Shown: positions 1 through 6,966, counted from the first letter of the stretch. The stretch is DNA of 12,874 nt from JAJFVC01 sp039698075 (GCA_039698075.1 JBDKTJ010000087.1:1-12874); one strand, 5' to 3'. Translations and numbers: made by a program. The notes: generated from the letters alone by a model not told the origin.

Positions 1-795
1 CGTCCCGCTCCCGCTCATTCCGTGCCCCAGAAAATCCAGCCGCGAAAACTCCTCGCGCAACCGCTTCACCCAGGGCGACAACGCTTCGGCGACCGGCTGC
101 AAACGATTCATCAACAACCGGCCCGCCCGCTCCCGATCTCCCGCTTGAAGAACCTGAATCAACGGCTCCACATGTTTCGGTTCCGCGGCCGGACGACACG
201 CGCCGTAGACGACCGCCGTGGCCAGTCCGACCGGAGGCCGAACCACCACGAAATGCAACGCGCCGAACTCCCCAAGCGGACGCACGCGTTCGCCTCGTCC
301 ACGGCACACCGCCGGTCCATTGACGAGAAAAAACGGAACATCGCTGCCCAGCTCGGCGGCCCATTGGGCCAACTCTTCCGGCGAACGACCGAGGCGCCAG
401 ACTTCGTTGGCCGCCACCAGCGCGGCGGCTGCGTCGCTCGAACCGCCCCCGAGGCCTGCCGCCGCGGGAATTCGTTTGACCAGCCGCAATTTCGCGCCGC
501 GGCGAACGCCCGCCCGAAGTCGGACCAACTCCACCGCTCGCACGACAAGGTTTTCAGGGCCGACCGGCACCGTCCGAAGCCCACAATCGCTCGGACCGCG
601 CGCCCGCCGACACCTCAACGCCACCTGTCCGCTCGGATTCTCCTGAAATCGCAACGTATCGTATAAATCAATCGGGCACATGAGCGTTTCGATCTCATGG
701 TACCCGTCCGACCGCTTCGCAAGCACCTCGAAAAATAGATTGAGTTTCGCTGGGGCCTGAATCGTCAGGGCCGTCGCCGACCGACGGATGTACAT
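1..795 (-). CDS. ispE: 4-diphosphocytidyl-2-C-methyl-D-erythritol kinase (partial, 3' end outside window)
   Basis: IspE phosphorylates the 2-hydroxyl of CDP-methylerythritol with ATP in the cytoplasmic MEP pathway to isoprenoids. The frame is open from the ATG at 795 down to base 1, giving 265 residues of a protein that is usually about 280-320 long. All three GHMP-kinase motifs are visible: APAKLNLFFEV near the N-terminus (with the family's catalytic Lys), the ATP loop PAAAGLGGGSSDAAAAL (with the catalytic Asp), and GMSGSGT just before the window edge. 'GYHEIETLM' after the first motif is also typical of IspE. The start is supported by a purine-rich AGCAAAGGA directly upstream of the ATG, and because APAKLN falls at its normal distance. 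It is transcribed away from the receiver gene at 1099. Family assignment is secure; only the last few tens of residues are missing. Confidence 0.96.
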   Translation of the reverse strand, partial: MYIRRSATALTIQAPAKLNLFFEVLAKRSDGYHEIETLMCPIDLYDTLRFQENPSGQVALRCRRARGPSDCGLRTVPVGPENLVVRAVELVRLRAGVRRGAKLRLVKRIPAAAGLGGGSSDAAAALVAANEVWRLGRSPEELAQWAAELGSDVPFFLVNGPAVCRGRGERVRPLGEFGALHFVVVRPPVGLATAVVYGACRPAAEPKHVEPLIQVLQAGDRERAGRLLMNRLQPVAEALSPWVKRLREEFSRLDFLGHGMSGSGT

Positions 796-1098
796 TCCTT
801 TGCTACCCTTCCGCGATGTCGAACGACCAAAAAAGCCGCCAAAAGCAGTCTCAAAACACCATTCCAAACGCACACAGATACGCTAGTATCGCCGATTCTA
901 TCGACCTCGGGCAACTCCGTCAATAGGGGAGAAACCGGCTACCGAACATTGCGGGCTTTTATAACACCTTTTTCGTTTCAGCCCCCAAGAAAAAGCCCCC
1001 TCTTGCAAATGCCGCCCAGCTAGGCTACTTATAGACAGTGTGTCCAGGATGGAAGATCGCCACACTCCGCTTACCCCCCCTGCCTAAGGCATTGCATC
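796..1098. other. divergent intergenic region, ispE / receiver gene
   Basis: This 303-base spacer separates the divergent ispE and receiver genes and contains no convincing ORF. It holds the ispE promoter and the palindrome at 877-890. On the plus strand TTGCAA (1003-1008), 17 bases, then TACTTA (1026-1031) is a weak promoter candidate for the receiver gene. The receiver ATG at 1099 has only a weak ribosome site, TAAGG at 1085-1089, nine bases upstream. Confidence 0.5.
895..923 (-). promoter_or_regulatory. sigma70-like promoter of ispE
   Basis: On the minus strand TTGACG (923-918) is followed after 17 bases by TAGAAT (900-895). Each hexamer matches the sigma70 consensus at 5 of 6 bases. The predicted start near 888 would leave a leader of about 90 nt before ispE. 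A small palindrome, GATAC-GCTA-GTATC (877-890), overlaps that start and could be an operator. This is by inspection only. Confidence 0.5.
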
Positions 1099-1500
1099 AT
1101 GGCTGATGAAAAATCCGGCGACTCGCCCGAAGTCCTTCAACGTAAACGAATTCTGCTGGTCGACGACGACCGCGAAATCGTCGAGTCGATGCGAATCGCC
1201 CTAGAAGCCCAAGGGTACGAGGTGCTCGTGGCTCGCGACGGCAACCAAGGACTGGCCATGGCCGAACGGGCCGATCCCGATCTGGTGATTCTCGACATGA
1301 TGATGCCCAAGCGGAGCGGCTTCTTAGTGCTCGAAAAACTCCGCCGCACCCGCGCCGTGCCAGTGCGCATTATTATGGTCACGGCCAATGAAGGCGCCCG
1401 GCACGAAGACTACGCCAAAAAGCTCGGCGTCGACGACTACATCCACAAACCGTTCGCCTTCGATCTGCTGTTGGATCGCGTCAAACGGCTGCTGGATTAA
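1099..1500 (+). CDS. stand-alone response regulator receiver protein
   Basis: The 133-residue product is a single CheY-like receiver domain with a short N-terminal tail of about 16 residues and no output domain. It is a phospho-acceptor of a two-component system in the cytoplasm. The active-site set is complete: acidic pair D22/D23 in LLVDDD, phospho-acceptor D66 in VILDMMMP, switch T95 in IMVTA, and K117 in HKPF. After Lys117 only the final helix remains, so signal output must go through a partner protein. The gene runs tail to tail with an HD-GYP phosphodiesterase, with stop codons two bases apart. Receivers are often fused to HD-GYP domains (RpfG type), so the neighbour is a natural partner candidate, but the convergent layout means they are not one operon. 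No cognate histidine kinase lies in the window. Confidence 0.93.
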   Translation: MADEKSGDSPEVLQRKRILLVDDDREIVESMRIALEAQGYEVLVARDGNQGLAMAERADPDLVILDMMMPKRSGFLVLEKLRRTRAVPVRIIMVTANEGARHEDYAKKLGVDDYIHKPFAFDLLLDRVKRLLD

Positions 1501-1502
1501 CG

Positions 1503-3173
1503 TCACCGGGTCGCGTCGGCCACTTCCCGAATGCGCAGCGGTTCGTCGCTGCGGCTGATCCGTCGGACGTCGTCGCGCGCGCGGAAATACGCCGCGATCA
1601 CCTCCGGATCCCATTGCCGGCCCGATCCCTCCTGCAAGATCCGATCGACCTGTTCGTCGGGCATTCCCTTGCGGTACGGTCGATCGCTGCTCATCGCATC
1701 AAAGGCGTCGGCCACCGCCACGATCCGCGCGGACTTCGGAATCCCCTCGAGCCCCAAGTGGCTTGGATAGCCGTCGCCGTTCCACGATTCGTGATGATGC
1801 AGCACCACCGGCAGCACGTCCTCCAGCTTCGCCAGATCGTTCAAAATTTTGTGGCCGACCGTCACGTGCTGCTTGATGTGCTCGTATTCGTCGTCGGACA
1901 GTTTGCCGGCCTTGCGCAACACGCTGTCGCTGACGCCGATCTTGCCGATGTCGTGCAGCAGGCCCGCTAAATACAAGGTGTTCAGCGTGTCGGCGTCGCA
2001 GCCGAGCTCTTCGGCCAATCGGACCGCCACCCGAGCCACGCGATCGCTGTGGCCGCACGTGTAAGGGTCTTTGGCGTCGATCGCGGACGTGAGCGCCCGA
2101 ACGATGCCTGCCAACAATTCCGATTGCTGCCGATACAGCTCGATGTTGCCGCCGTGGATCCCCAGAATCGTCGCCACGGAGCCCAGCAAACTGGCTTCGC
2201 CCGTGCCGAACTCCCCGCCGTCGACGTGGTTGAACGCGGCCAGCCAACCGAAAATATTTTTGCCCTCCGCCAACCCGACCACCACCGCCTCGCGCACTTC
2301 CGGAAGCGGCCAACCGGCCTGCTCCGTCACGGACCGATTCACCACGATCGGCCGATTTTGCGAGTCCGGACTCAACTGCTCGATCCACCGTGAAAACCGC
2401 TCGTTGTCGATCGGACAATCGCCGCGCGTTAGCAAAACCGACCGCCGACGCACCATTCGGCTCGACGATTTTTCGGCGTTCGGAACCGGCACCAGTTGAA
2501 TCGCCAATCCCCGGGCGGGCACCACTTCTTCGAGCCACTCCAGCGCGATCCTCGCGAAATCCTCGTCGCTTCTCGAAATCTTCAGATTCTGCGTCAGCCG
2601 GTACAACAGGCTGATTTCCTCATACGTCGAGGCCAAGTTGTGCGACAACGCATCGGCCTCCTCCTGCAAATCCCGCACGCGCCGGCCCGTTTGCACGTCG
2701 CGCACGACCAGATCGCTCACGCGCCGCAGCGACTCGATCGTCCAAGACGTTTGTTGAACGGCCCACGCCGCGAGTGGCTCGGGCTCCATGCCCAGCATTT
2801 CGGCTTGGCTCGAAAGATCTTCGCCCGGCTCGACGCGCCGCGACAGAAAATTGGCGACCGCCACGATCGTGTTGCCCATCGCGTCGGGCAACGGCAGCGC
2901 CAACGTCAACACCGGCTCCTCGTCGTCCAGAAACTCCGGCCGATTCCGGCGTGCCACCTCCCGACACATTTCCGCACGAAGTCCCCAATCGCGGGCCGGC
3001 TGGTCCGCCGACTCCCGGATCACTTCGCCCGTCCGACCGTCCAACAGCGTAAATGACACGCCGTACGCCCGCCGCAGCAGCGACGTCCATTCCAGCGCGC
3101 TCGCCTGGTCGTCACGAATGCCGCCCCCATCGGTTTCGACCGACACAAGCGATGGTTCTTGTGAGATCGACAT
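1503..3173 (-). CDS. HD-GYP domain c-di-GMP phosphodiesterase with GAF-like sensory region
   Basis: The product is 556 residues from the ATG at 3173. That start has AAAGG seven bases upstream and a promoter at a sensible distance. Residues 30-150 form a small alpha/beta sensory-like region. About 165-195 is a probable coiled coil, running into 'YRLTQNLKIS'. Residues 200-345 look like a GAF domain. Residues 355-535 are a complete HD-GYP domain: H375 in CGHSDRV, H407-D408 in LLHDIGKIG, and H460-H461-E462...G-D-G-Y-P at 468-470. HD-GYP enzymes hydrolyse c-di-GMP to pGpG or GMP. No membrane helix is seen in this form, so it is probably cytosolic. The same frame runs up to an ATG at 3320 and would add 49 residues with a hydrophobic stretch. 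I reject that form because it covers the promoter. The input signal is not identifiable. Confidence 0.93.
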   Translation of the reverse strand: MSISQEPSLVSVETDGGGIRDDQASALEWTSLLRRAYGVSFTLLDGRTGEVIRESADQPARDWGLRAEMCREVARRNRPEFLDDEEPVLTLALPLPDAMGNTIVAVANFLSRRVEPGEDLSSQAEMLGMEPEPLAAWAVQQTSWTIESLRRVSDLVVRDVQTGRRVRDLQEEADALSHNLASTYEEISLLYRLTQNLKISRSDEDFARIALEWLEEVVPARGLAIQLVPVPNAEKSSSRMVRRRSVLLTRGDCPIDNERFSRWIEQLSPDSQNRPIVVNRSVTEQAGWPLPEVREAVVVGLAEGKNIFGWLAAFNHVDGGEFGTGEASLLGSVATILGIHGGNIELYRQQSELLAGIVRALTSAIDAKDPYTCGHSDRVARVAVRLAEELGCDADTLNTLYLAGLLHDIGKIGVSDSVLRKAGKLSDDEYEHIKQHVTVGHKILNDLAKLEDVLPVVLHHHESWNGDGYPSHLGLEGIPKSARIVAVADAFDAMSSDRPYRKGMPDEQVDRILQEGSGRQWDPEVIAAYFRARDDVRRISRSDEPLRIREVADATR

Positions 3174-3240
3174 GTTGCGCCTTTGTCGTGTTTGCCCGAT
3201 GAATGTGGATACCCACACCCATGTGGTGAATACTACTGCT

Positions 3241-3269
3241 AACATAGGTTGCAAATAGTAGACAAGCAA
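3241..3269 (-). promoter_or_regulatory. sigma70-like promoter of the HD-GYP gene
   Basis: On the minus strand TTGCTT (3269-3264), a 17-base spacer and TATGTT (3246-3241) precede the ATG at 3173 by about 68 bases. The position supports the downstream start over the in-frame ATG at 3320, which lies upstream of this promoter. A small palindrome, CGGTT-GTC-AACCG (3311-3323), lies between this promoter and the divergent Nudix gene and could be an operator. Confidence 0.4.
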
Positions 3270-3348
3270 AACCTTTTCGCCCCCCCTAGCATGGGTTACT
3301 TCCCGATTGTCGGTTGTCAACCGATCCCGCCGATGTTACGCTGACGCG

Positions 3349-3870
3349 ATGGATGCACCGGAAATTCTCTATCAAGCCTCGCGGTTTCGGATCGAACGAG
3401 TCGTACAAACCACGCCCGACGGCGCACGCCATGTGCGTCAAGTCGTGCGACACCCTGGGGCCGTCGTCATTTTGCCGCTTCTGGAGGATGGCCGCGTCTG
3501 TCTGCTGAAACAGTACCGCGTCGCCGTCAACCAAACGCTGATCGAGTTGCCGGCCGGCACGCTCGAACCCGGCGAAGATCCGGCCGACTGCGCCGCCCGC
3601 GAATTGGCCGAAGAGACCGGCTATCGGGCCGGACGCATCGAGCCGGTGCTGACGTTTTGCATGTCGCCGGGCATTTTGGACGAGCAAATGCACCTGTACG
3701 TCGCCACGTCGTTGCAGTCCGGGCCCACGTCGTTCGACGCCGGCGAAGACATCCAACCGCTGCTTTGCACGTGGTCCGACGCCCTGGAAATGGCCCGAAC
3801 CGGCAAAATCACCGACGGAAAGACCCTCGTCGGGCTGCTGCTCTATCAGTTCAGAATGCAGCACGCCTAG
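3349..3870 (+). CDS. Nudix hydrolase, ADP-ribose pyrophosphatase-like
   Basis: The 173-residue product carries a perfect Nudix box at residues 70-92: G-x5-E-x7-R-E-L-x-E-E-x-G-Y, read as GTLEPGE...RELAEETGY. The box binds the divalent metal and catalyses cleavage of a nucleoside diphosphate linked to X. 'IELPAGTLEPGE' and the later 'SPGILDEQMHLYVA' are typical of the ADP-ribose pyrophosphatase branch, which splits ADP-ribose into AMP and ribose 5-phosphate in the cytosol. The N-terminal stretch (YQASRFRIERV) also fits that branch, which often forms swapped dimers. I start at the ATG at 3349; an in-frame ATG at 3307 would add 14 residues without family similarity. No clear ribosome site precedes either start. 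It stands alone, divergent from the HD-GYP gene, and is followed by stem-loops. Exact substrate is not proven by sequence. Confidence 0.9.
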   Translation: MDAPEILYQASRFRIERVVQTTPDGARHVRQVVRHPGAVVILPLLEDGRVCLLKQYRVAVNQTLIELPAGTLEPGEDPADCAARELAEETGYRAGRIEPVLTFCMSPGILDEQMHLYVATSLQSGPTSFDAGEDIQPLLCTWSDALEMARTGKITDGKTLVGLLLYQFRMQHA

Positions 3871-3949
3871 TGCGGTTTCACTCTCTCTGTAGCGTGTTGG
3901 GTGCCATGCCCACGCTTGTCGTGGGCATGTTTCCCAGAGAAAAACCGCA
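3871..3949. repeat. long imperfect palindrome / possible bidirectional terminator
   Basis: Directly after the Nudix stop, CATGCCCACG (3905-3914) and CGTGGGCATG (3920-3929) form a perfect 10-bp stem with a 5-base loop. The arms extend with GGG/CCC (3899-3901 with 3933-3935), TCTCTG/CAGAGA (3884-3889 with 3935-3940, partly overlapping) and TGCGGTTT/AAACCGCA (3871-3878 with 3942-3949). It lies between convergent genes, so it could end transcription from both sides, although no T-run follows. The size and layered arms look like a dispersed REP-type element. Confidence 0.75.
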
Positions 3950-3975
3950 CCATGGCCATGCAAGCGTGGCCATGG
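3950..3975. repeat. second stem-loop, inverted relative to the first
   Basis: CCATGGCCA (3950-3958) and TGGCCATGG (3967-3975) form a perfect 9-bp stem around an 8-base loop. Its sequence CAAGCGTGGCCAT is the reverse complement of ATGGCCACGCTTG, which differs by one base from ATGCCCACGCTTG at 3906-3918 in the neighbouring palindrome. The two stem-loops are thus inverted relatives placed side by side. Confidence 0.7.
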
Positions 3976-4003
3976 CGCCCGCTAGACCTATCGTGAATCT
4001 GCT

Positions 4004-6475
4004 CTAATCGAATTCCTTCGTCCCGCGTCCCCCGCCGACGACGTTCGGCAGTGTTTCGACTGCGGCGCCGGGCGGATCGGCCGACGGCAGCGGCGCTTGC
4101 CAACCGATCACTCGATGGGCCGACGTTCCGCGATCCGCCGGACCGGCGAACTGCACGTCGCCGCGCACCAATCCGGCAATCGAAATCGCCAATTCGTCGA
4201 GGTTTTTTTGCTGACCGTCCGCCGCTTGCCACGTCACGATCGCCGTCCGCGGCGCGACCAGCGAGCCCTGTCCGCCCCAACGCAACGCGCTGGCCAACCG
4301 CCCGGCCCCCTCGACGCCCGTCAATCGCACGAGCGGCTCTCCGTCGGCCGGCATGAACACGCAAGCCGTGGCCTGCACGGCGATTTCGCCCGGCGACGAC
4401 ACGCCTCTCGGCACTCGACATTCCAAAAGCGGTCCGCCGTCGCGCAGCGTGGTTTGCTCGCACGTCACCGAAATCGGCTCGTCGGCACCGGGCCAATGGT
4501 CCAATCGAACCATCGGACCGGCGCTGCGATGCAGCACGTTTTTCAGCTCGAAACTCAACGCCCCGATCGTGCGGCAATCGACGCCCGCCGCCACGCGATC
4601 CATCAGGCAGTCGACCCATCGAATCCGACCGAACGGCAACGACGTGCCCCATTCGTCCGGCCGGGCGGGATGCTGCCACCGAACGGCCACGACCGGCTCG
4701 GACTCGCCCTGAAACCAACAGCCGCGAAACTCCGCTTGCCCGGCGGTCAAACGCACCAACGCGGCCGTCGAGCCGCCATTCGGCTTGGCCGCGGACTGCC
4801 GTCGAAAATCAAGGTTTTCGAACCGAACATTCTCCTGATCGATCGTCCATCCGTCCGTTGGCGTCAACACCGTGGCGCGACGCCCGGCGGCTGCACGCAC
4901 GCACTGGCCCGCTCGCACCCGAAGCGAGTCGGCAACCACCGGCCGATCGCCCGCCAACACAAGATCCTCCGGCCGGCGGTCCACCGGCGTCTGATACACC
5001 ACCGGCGTCACCTCGGAACCCAAATGTTCAGCGTCCGCCCGGGCCATTTGAGGAGCCGGCAACTTCGGTTTTGGTCCCCTCTCCTTTTGAAAAGGCGCTG
5101 CCTTTGGTCCCCTCTCCCTTTGGGAGAGGGCTAGGGTGAGGGCCGTCCCGTTCGCCGATGGTCCTTTCTGCACCGTTGCCCCGATCGACGACCACACCAA
5201 CGCCACTGCGGTCGCCAGGCAGCAAATCGAGCCGGCGATCCAAACCGGCGTGCGATGCGAGCGGCGTACCGAACGGATCGTCGTGGTCCAAGCCACCGCA
5301 GGCCGACCCGATCGAGCCAGCCACTGGGCCAACCGTTGCCGCCCGTCGCGCGTCGGAGGCCCAAGCGTCGCGGCCAGCCGGGCCAGCGATTCCGGCCGAC
5401 GGTTCGGATCGCTCTGCACGCACGCCGAAATCGCCGCCGCCAACGGGCCGGGCACGTCGACCGCAAAGCGTCGCACGTCGCCGATGCCGCCGGCCTGCGC
5501 GGCCCGAAGTTTCGCCAAAGCGTCGCCGCCGGCCAAGGGCGGCCGCCCACAAAGCAGTTGCCACCACACGCAGCCGCATGCGTACATCTCGCTCGACTCA
5601 GCGGCCGGCAATCCCTTCGCCACCCGCTCCGGCGCGAGGCTGTCAAACGCTTCCGGCAGCAAATCGGCATGGGCGTAGCCTTCTTCCGGACGCAAAATCG
5701 GACGGACGCCCGGCAACACCAACGTCGCACGGCCGTCGTCGGGCAACACCAAGCTCGACACGCTCACGTCGCCGTGGCACACGCCCGCCGTCGACCACGC
5801 GGCCAACTGAGCCGCCATCGACCGAGCGATTTCCAACACGATCTCCGGTGGAAAACGCCCCCGATGCACAATCCACTCCGCCGCCGTGCGTCCCTCGACC
5901 CAAGGCGACGCCAAAAACACCCGATCGCCGTCTATGCCGATGGCACTCAGGGGAGAGAGGAGAGGGGAGAGGGGAGAGGGAGGGACATCAGCTTCCGCCC
6001 CTTTTGAGAGCAACCCCACGCCGGTCCCAGTCCCTTGGGAGAGCGCCCCCACGTCGGTCCCCTCTCTCTTTGGGAGAGGGCTAGGGTGAGGGCTGCCCGC
6101 CAACAGTTTTTCCAACGGTGAAAGCGTCTCTTCCTTCTTCAATCCCGCCGCATCGACAACCGCCAGCCGAACCAACTGGCCTGACTCCACATGCCGGGCT
6201 CGATACGTGGCCACGTAACATGGATGCGTCATGCGCTGTTCGAGCCGGTACGGTCCAATTCGCAACTGCGAGCCGCGTCCGGCGTTCAGCTCGGCAGCCT
6301 GAAACGGCGTCAACTTCCTCGCCTGCAACAGCGCGTCGATCCAGACCGACTCGAACCGCGGCAAATCGCGGGCCAACCGCCGCACCCGAACGCCCAACCG
6401 CTTGAGGTCCGACGCGTTGGCCACGCCCAGGCGTTCCAACATCGCGACCAGTTCCACCGGCGGTTGCTCGGCCAT
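4004..6475 (-). CDS. transmembrane pseudokinase with beta-helix-like C-terminal region
   Basis: The 823-residue protein begins with a planctomycete-type pre-kinase module (residues 1-72, 'LTPFQAAELNAGRGSQ') leading into 'IGPYRLEQ', where a Ser/Thr kinase fold starts. The C-lobe is recognisable: CHGDVSVSSLVL (233-244, HRD-loop position), LAPER (280-284, APE motif), and 'EMYACGCVWWQLLCGRPP' (helix F region). Key residues are lost: no glycine-rich loop, no VAIK lysine ('LVRLAVVD'), HRDxxxxN degraded to HGDVSVSS, and DFG replaced by 'LPGV'. It is therefore probably a pseudokinase acting as scaffold or regulator. One transmembrane helix lies at 411-428. Residues 490-820 are probably outside the cytoplasm; 'LRVRAGQCVRAAAGRRATVL...ENVRFENLDFRR' resembles right-handed beta-helix rungs. 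Two inserted repeat blocks encode residues 128-177 and 445-468. The ATG at 6475 has only a weak AGGGA site about 11 bases upstream. Confidence 0.88.
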   Translation of the reverse strand: MAEQPPVELVAMLERLGVANASDLKRLGVRVRRLARDLPRFESVWIDALLQARKLTPFQAAELNAGRGSQLRIGPYRLEQRMTHPCYVATYRARHVESGQLVRLAVVDAAGLKKEETLSPLEKLLAGSPHPSPLPKREGTDVGALSQGTGTGVGLLSKGAEADVPPSPLSPLLSPLSAIGIDGDRVFLASPWVEGRTAAEWIVHRGRFPPEIVLEIARSMAAQLAAWSTAGVCHGDVSVSSLVLPDDGRATLVLPGVRPILRPEEGYAHADLLPEAFDSLAPERVAKGLPAAESSEMYACGCVWWQLLCGRPPLAGGDALAKLRAAQAGGIGDVRRFAVDVPGPLAAAISACVQSDPNRRPESLARLAATLGPPTRDGRQRLAQWLARSGRPAVAWTTTIRSVRRSHRTPVWIAGSICCLATAVALVWSSIGATVQKGPSANGTALTLALSQRERGPKAAPFQKERGPKPKLPAPQMARADAEHLGSEVTPVVYQTPVDRRPEDLVLAGDRPVVADSLRVRAGQCVRAAAGRRATVLTPTDGWTIDQENVRFENLDFRRQSAAKPNGGSTAALVRLTAGQAEFRGCWFQGESEPVVAVRWQHPARPDEWGTSLPFGRIRWVDCLMDRVAAGVDCRTIGALSFELKNVLHRSAGPMVRLDHWPGADEPISVTCEQTTLRDGGPLLECRVPRGVSSPGEIAVQATACVFMPADGEPLVRLTGVEGAGRLASALRWGGQGSLVAPRTAIVTWQAADGQQKNLDELAISIAGLVRGDVQFAGPADRGTSAHRVIGWQAPLPSADPPGAAVETLPNVVGGGRGTKEFD
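5072..5143 (-). repeat. in-frame repeat insert 2 in the pseudokinase gene (37-bp core 5106-5142)
   Basis: The core at 5106-5142 starts GGTCCCCTCTCCCTTTGGG, contains an inverted repeat around CCCTTTGGG, and ends AGGGTGAGGG. A truncated second unit, GGTCCCCTCTCCTTTTGAAA, lies at 5073-5092. The block is 24 codons (residues 445-468, containing LTLALSQRERG and KERGPK), just outside the transmembrane helix. Core is 36/37 identical to 6056-6092. Confidence 0.85.
5945..6094 (-). repeat. in-frame repeat insert 1 in the pseudokinase gene (37-bp core 6056-6092)
   Basis: The core at 6056-6092 differs from the core at 5106-5142 at a single base. Degenerate partial units (CCCCTTTTGAGAG, GGTCCCAGTCCCTTGGGAGAG) continue to about 6000, followed by a purine tract. 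The whole block is 50 codons, encoding residues 128-177 (with HPSPLPKREG), placed between the predicted alphaC and beta4 positions of the kinase fold. The two cores are 950 bases apart, so they are read in different frames. Confidence 0.85.
5950..5984 (+). repeat. polypurine tract with G-quadruplex motif
   Basis: The plus strand is purine only from 5949 to 5985. Bases 5964-5984 read GGGG-AGA-GGGG-AGA-GGG-A-GGG, a textbook four-run G-quadruplex pattern, with another GGGG at 5950-5953. It sits on the template strand of the pseudokinase gene and codes for a Pro/Ser/Leu-rich stretch on the minus strand. Confidence 0.7.
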
Positions 6476-6584
6476 CGTTCGATTCGTCCCTGAAAAACAG
6501 ATTCCGCCCGGCGTGGATTAAACCCCATCGAAGCGGCATGGTCAAGGCGACTTTTCAGCGGTAGAACGACACGCCGCGTCGCGT

Positions 6585-6600
6585 GAAAAAGCCACGTAGC
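6585..6600 (+). repeat. 16-bp direct repeat, copy 1
   Basis: GAAAAAGCCACGTAGC occurs here and again, identical and in the same orientation, at 8086-8101. The copies bracket the DUF1559 gene; copy 1 adjoins the inverted repeat at 6604-6682. Confidence 0.75.
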
Positions 6601-6603
6601 CAA

Positions 6604-6682
6604 GTAGGTTAGGCGTCCCGTGCCTGACTCTTTTTCAACACGAGATCGGACATCCTGTCAGGCACGGGGGTGCCTGACCTAC
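6604..6682. repeat. large inverted repeat (REP/MITE-like)
   Basis: The left arm (6604-6628) begins GTAGGTTAGGC and ends CCCGTGCCTGAC. The right arm (6657-6682) begins GTCAGGCACGGG and ends GCCTGACCTAC. They pair over about 25 bases with few mismatches, around a 28-base loop. The right arm is itself a hairpin: GTCAGGCA (6657-6664) pairs with TGCCTGAC (6671-6678). It lies upstream of the promoter at 6740 and has no ORF. Confidence 0.8.
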
Positions 6683-6739
6683 CGACCTCTCGTTGCCGAT
6701 TGTTTTTCCTCCATCAAATCACGGAAATGGCCGCCCGTA

Positions 6740-6767
6740 TTGACAAAACAGTCATTTATAGTAGCAT
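6740..6767 (+). promoter_or_regulatory. candidate sigma70 promoter for the DUF1559 gene
   Basis: A perfect TTGACA (6740-6745) is followed after 16 bases by TAGCAT (6762-6767, 4/6 to consensus). TATAGT at 6757-6762 is a better -10 sequence, but its 11-base spacer is too short. Transcription from here would begin near 6774, so both possible starts of the gene (6823 and 6967) would be transcribed. Confidence 0.4.
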
Positions 6768-6810
6768 GATGCCACTCTCCTGACCGTTTTTTAATTCTTA
6801 TCTTTTCCAG

Positions 6811-6966
6811 TGGGAGGGCACGATGTCGTTGCGTTTGACTCTTCAACCGAGCGGCACCACACGCATTGGCCCAATTTTCACGTACGACGGCGTTTCACCG
6901 CAAACCTGCCATCGAACTCTCCTGTTTCACACCCTCAGCACGCAGTCTGCGCGGACAGGTCTCGCG
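6811..6966 (+). promoter_or_regulatory. ribosome site and in-frame upstream ATG of the DUF1559 gene
   Basis: GGGAGGG (6811-6817) lies five bases before ATG 6823, which is in frame with the DUF1559 protein. Its 48 extra codons show no hydrophobic or family-like sequence. It is either the true start or a translated leader; sequence alone does not decide. Confidence 0.4.

Noticed and set aside
22..666. 214-codon plus-strand ORF
   Set aside because: It lies antisense to ispE; its Arg/Pro/His-rich translation has no family features, while the minus frame shows all GHMP motifs.
1699..2538. 279-codon minus-strand ORF
   Set aside because: It is an out-of-frame shadow of the HD-GYP gene with low-complexity Arg/Gly-rich translation.
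3174..3320. N-terminal extension of the HD-GYP protein with a hydrophobic stretch
   Set aside because: The extension spans a good promoter, and ATG 3173 has its own AAAGG site.
4097..5134. 345-codon plus-strand ORF
   Set aside because: Antisense shadow of the pseudokinase gene in GC-rich DNA, with no recognisable domain.
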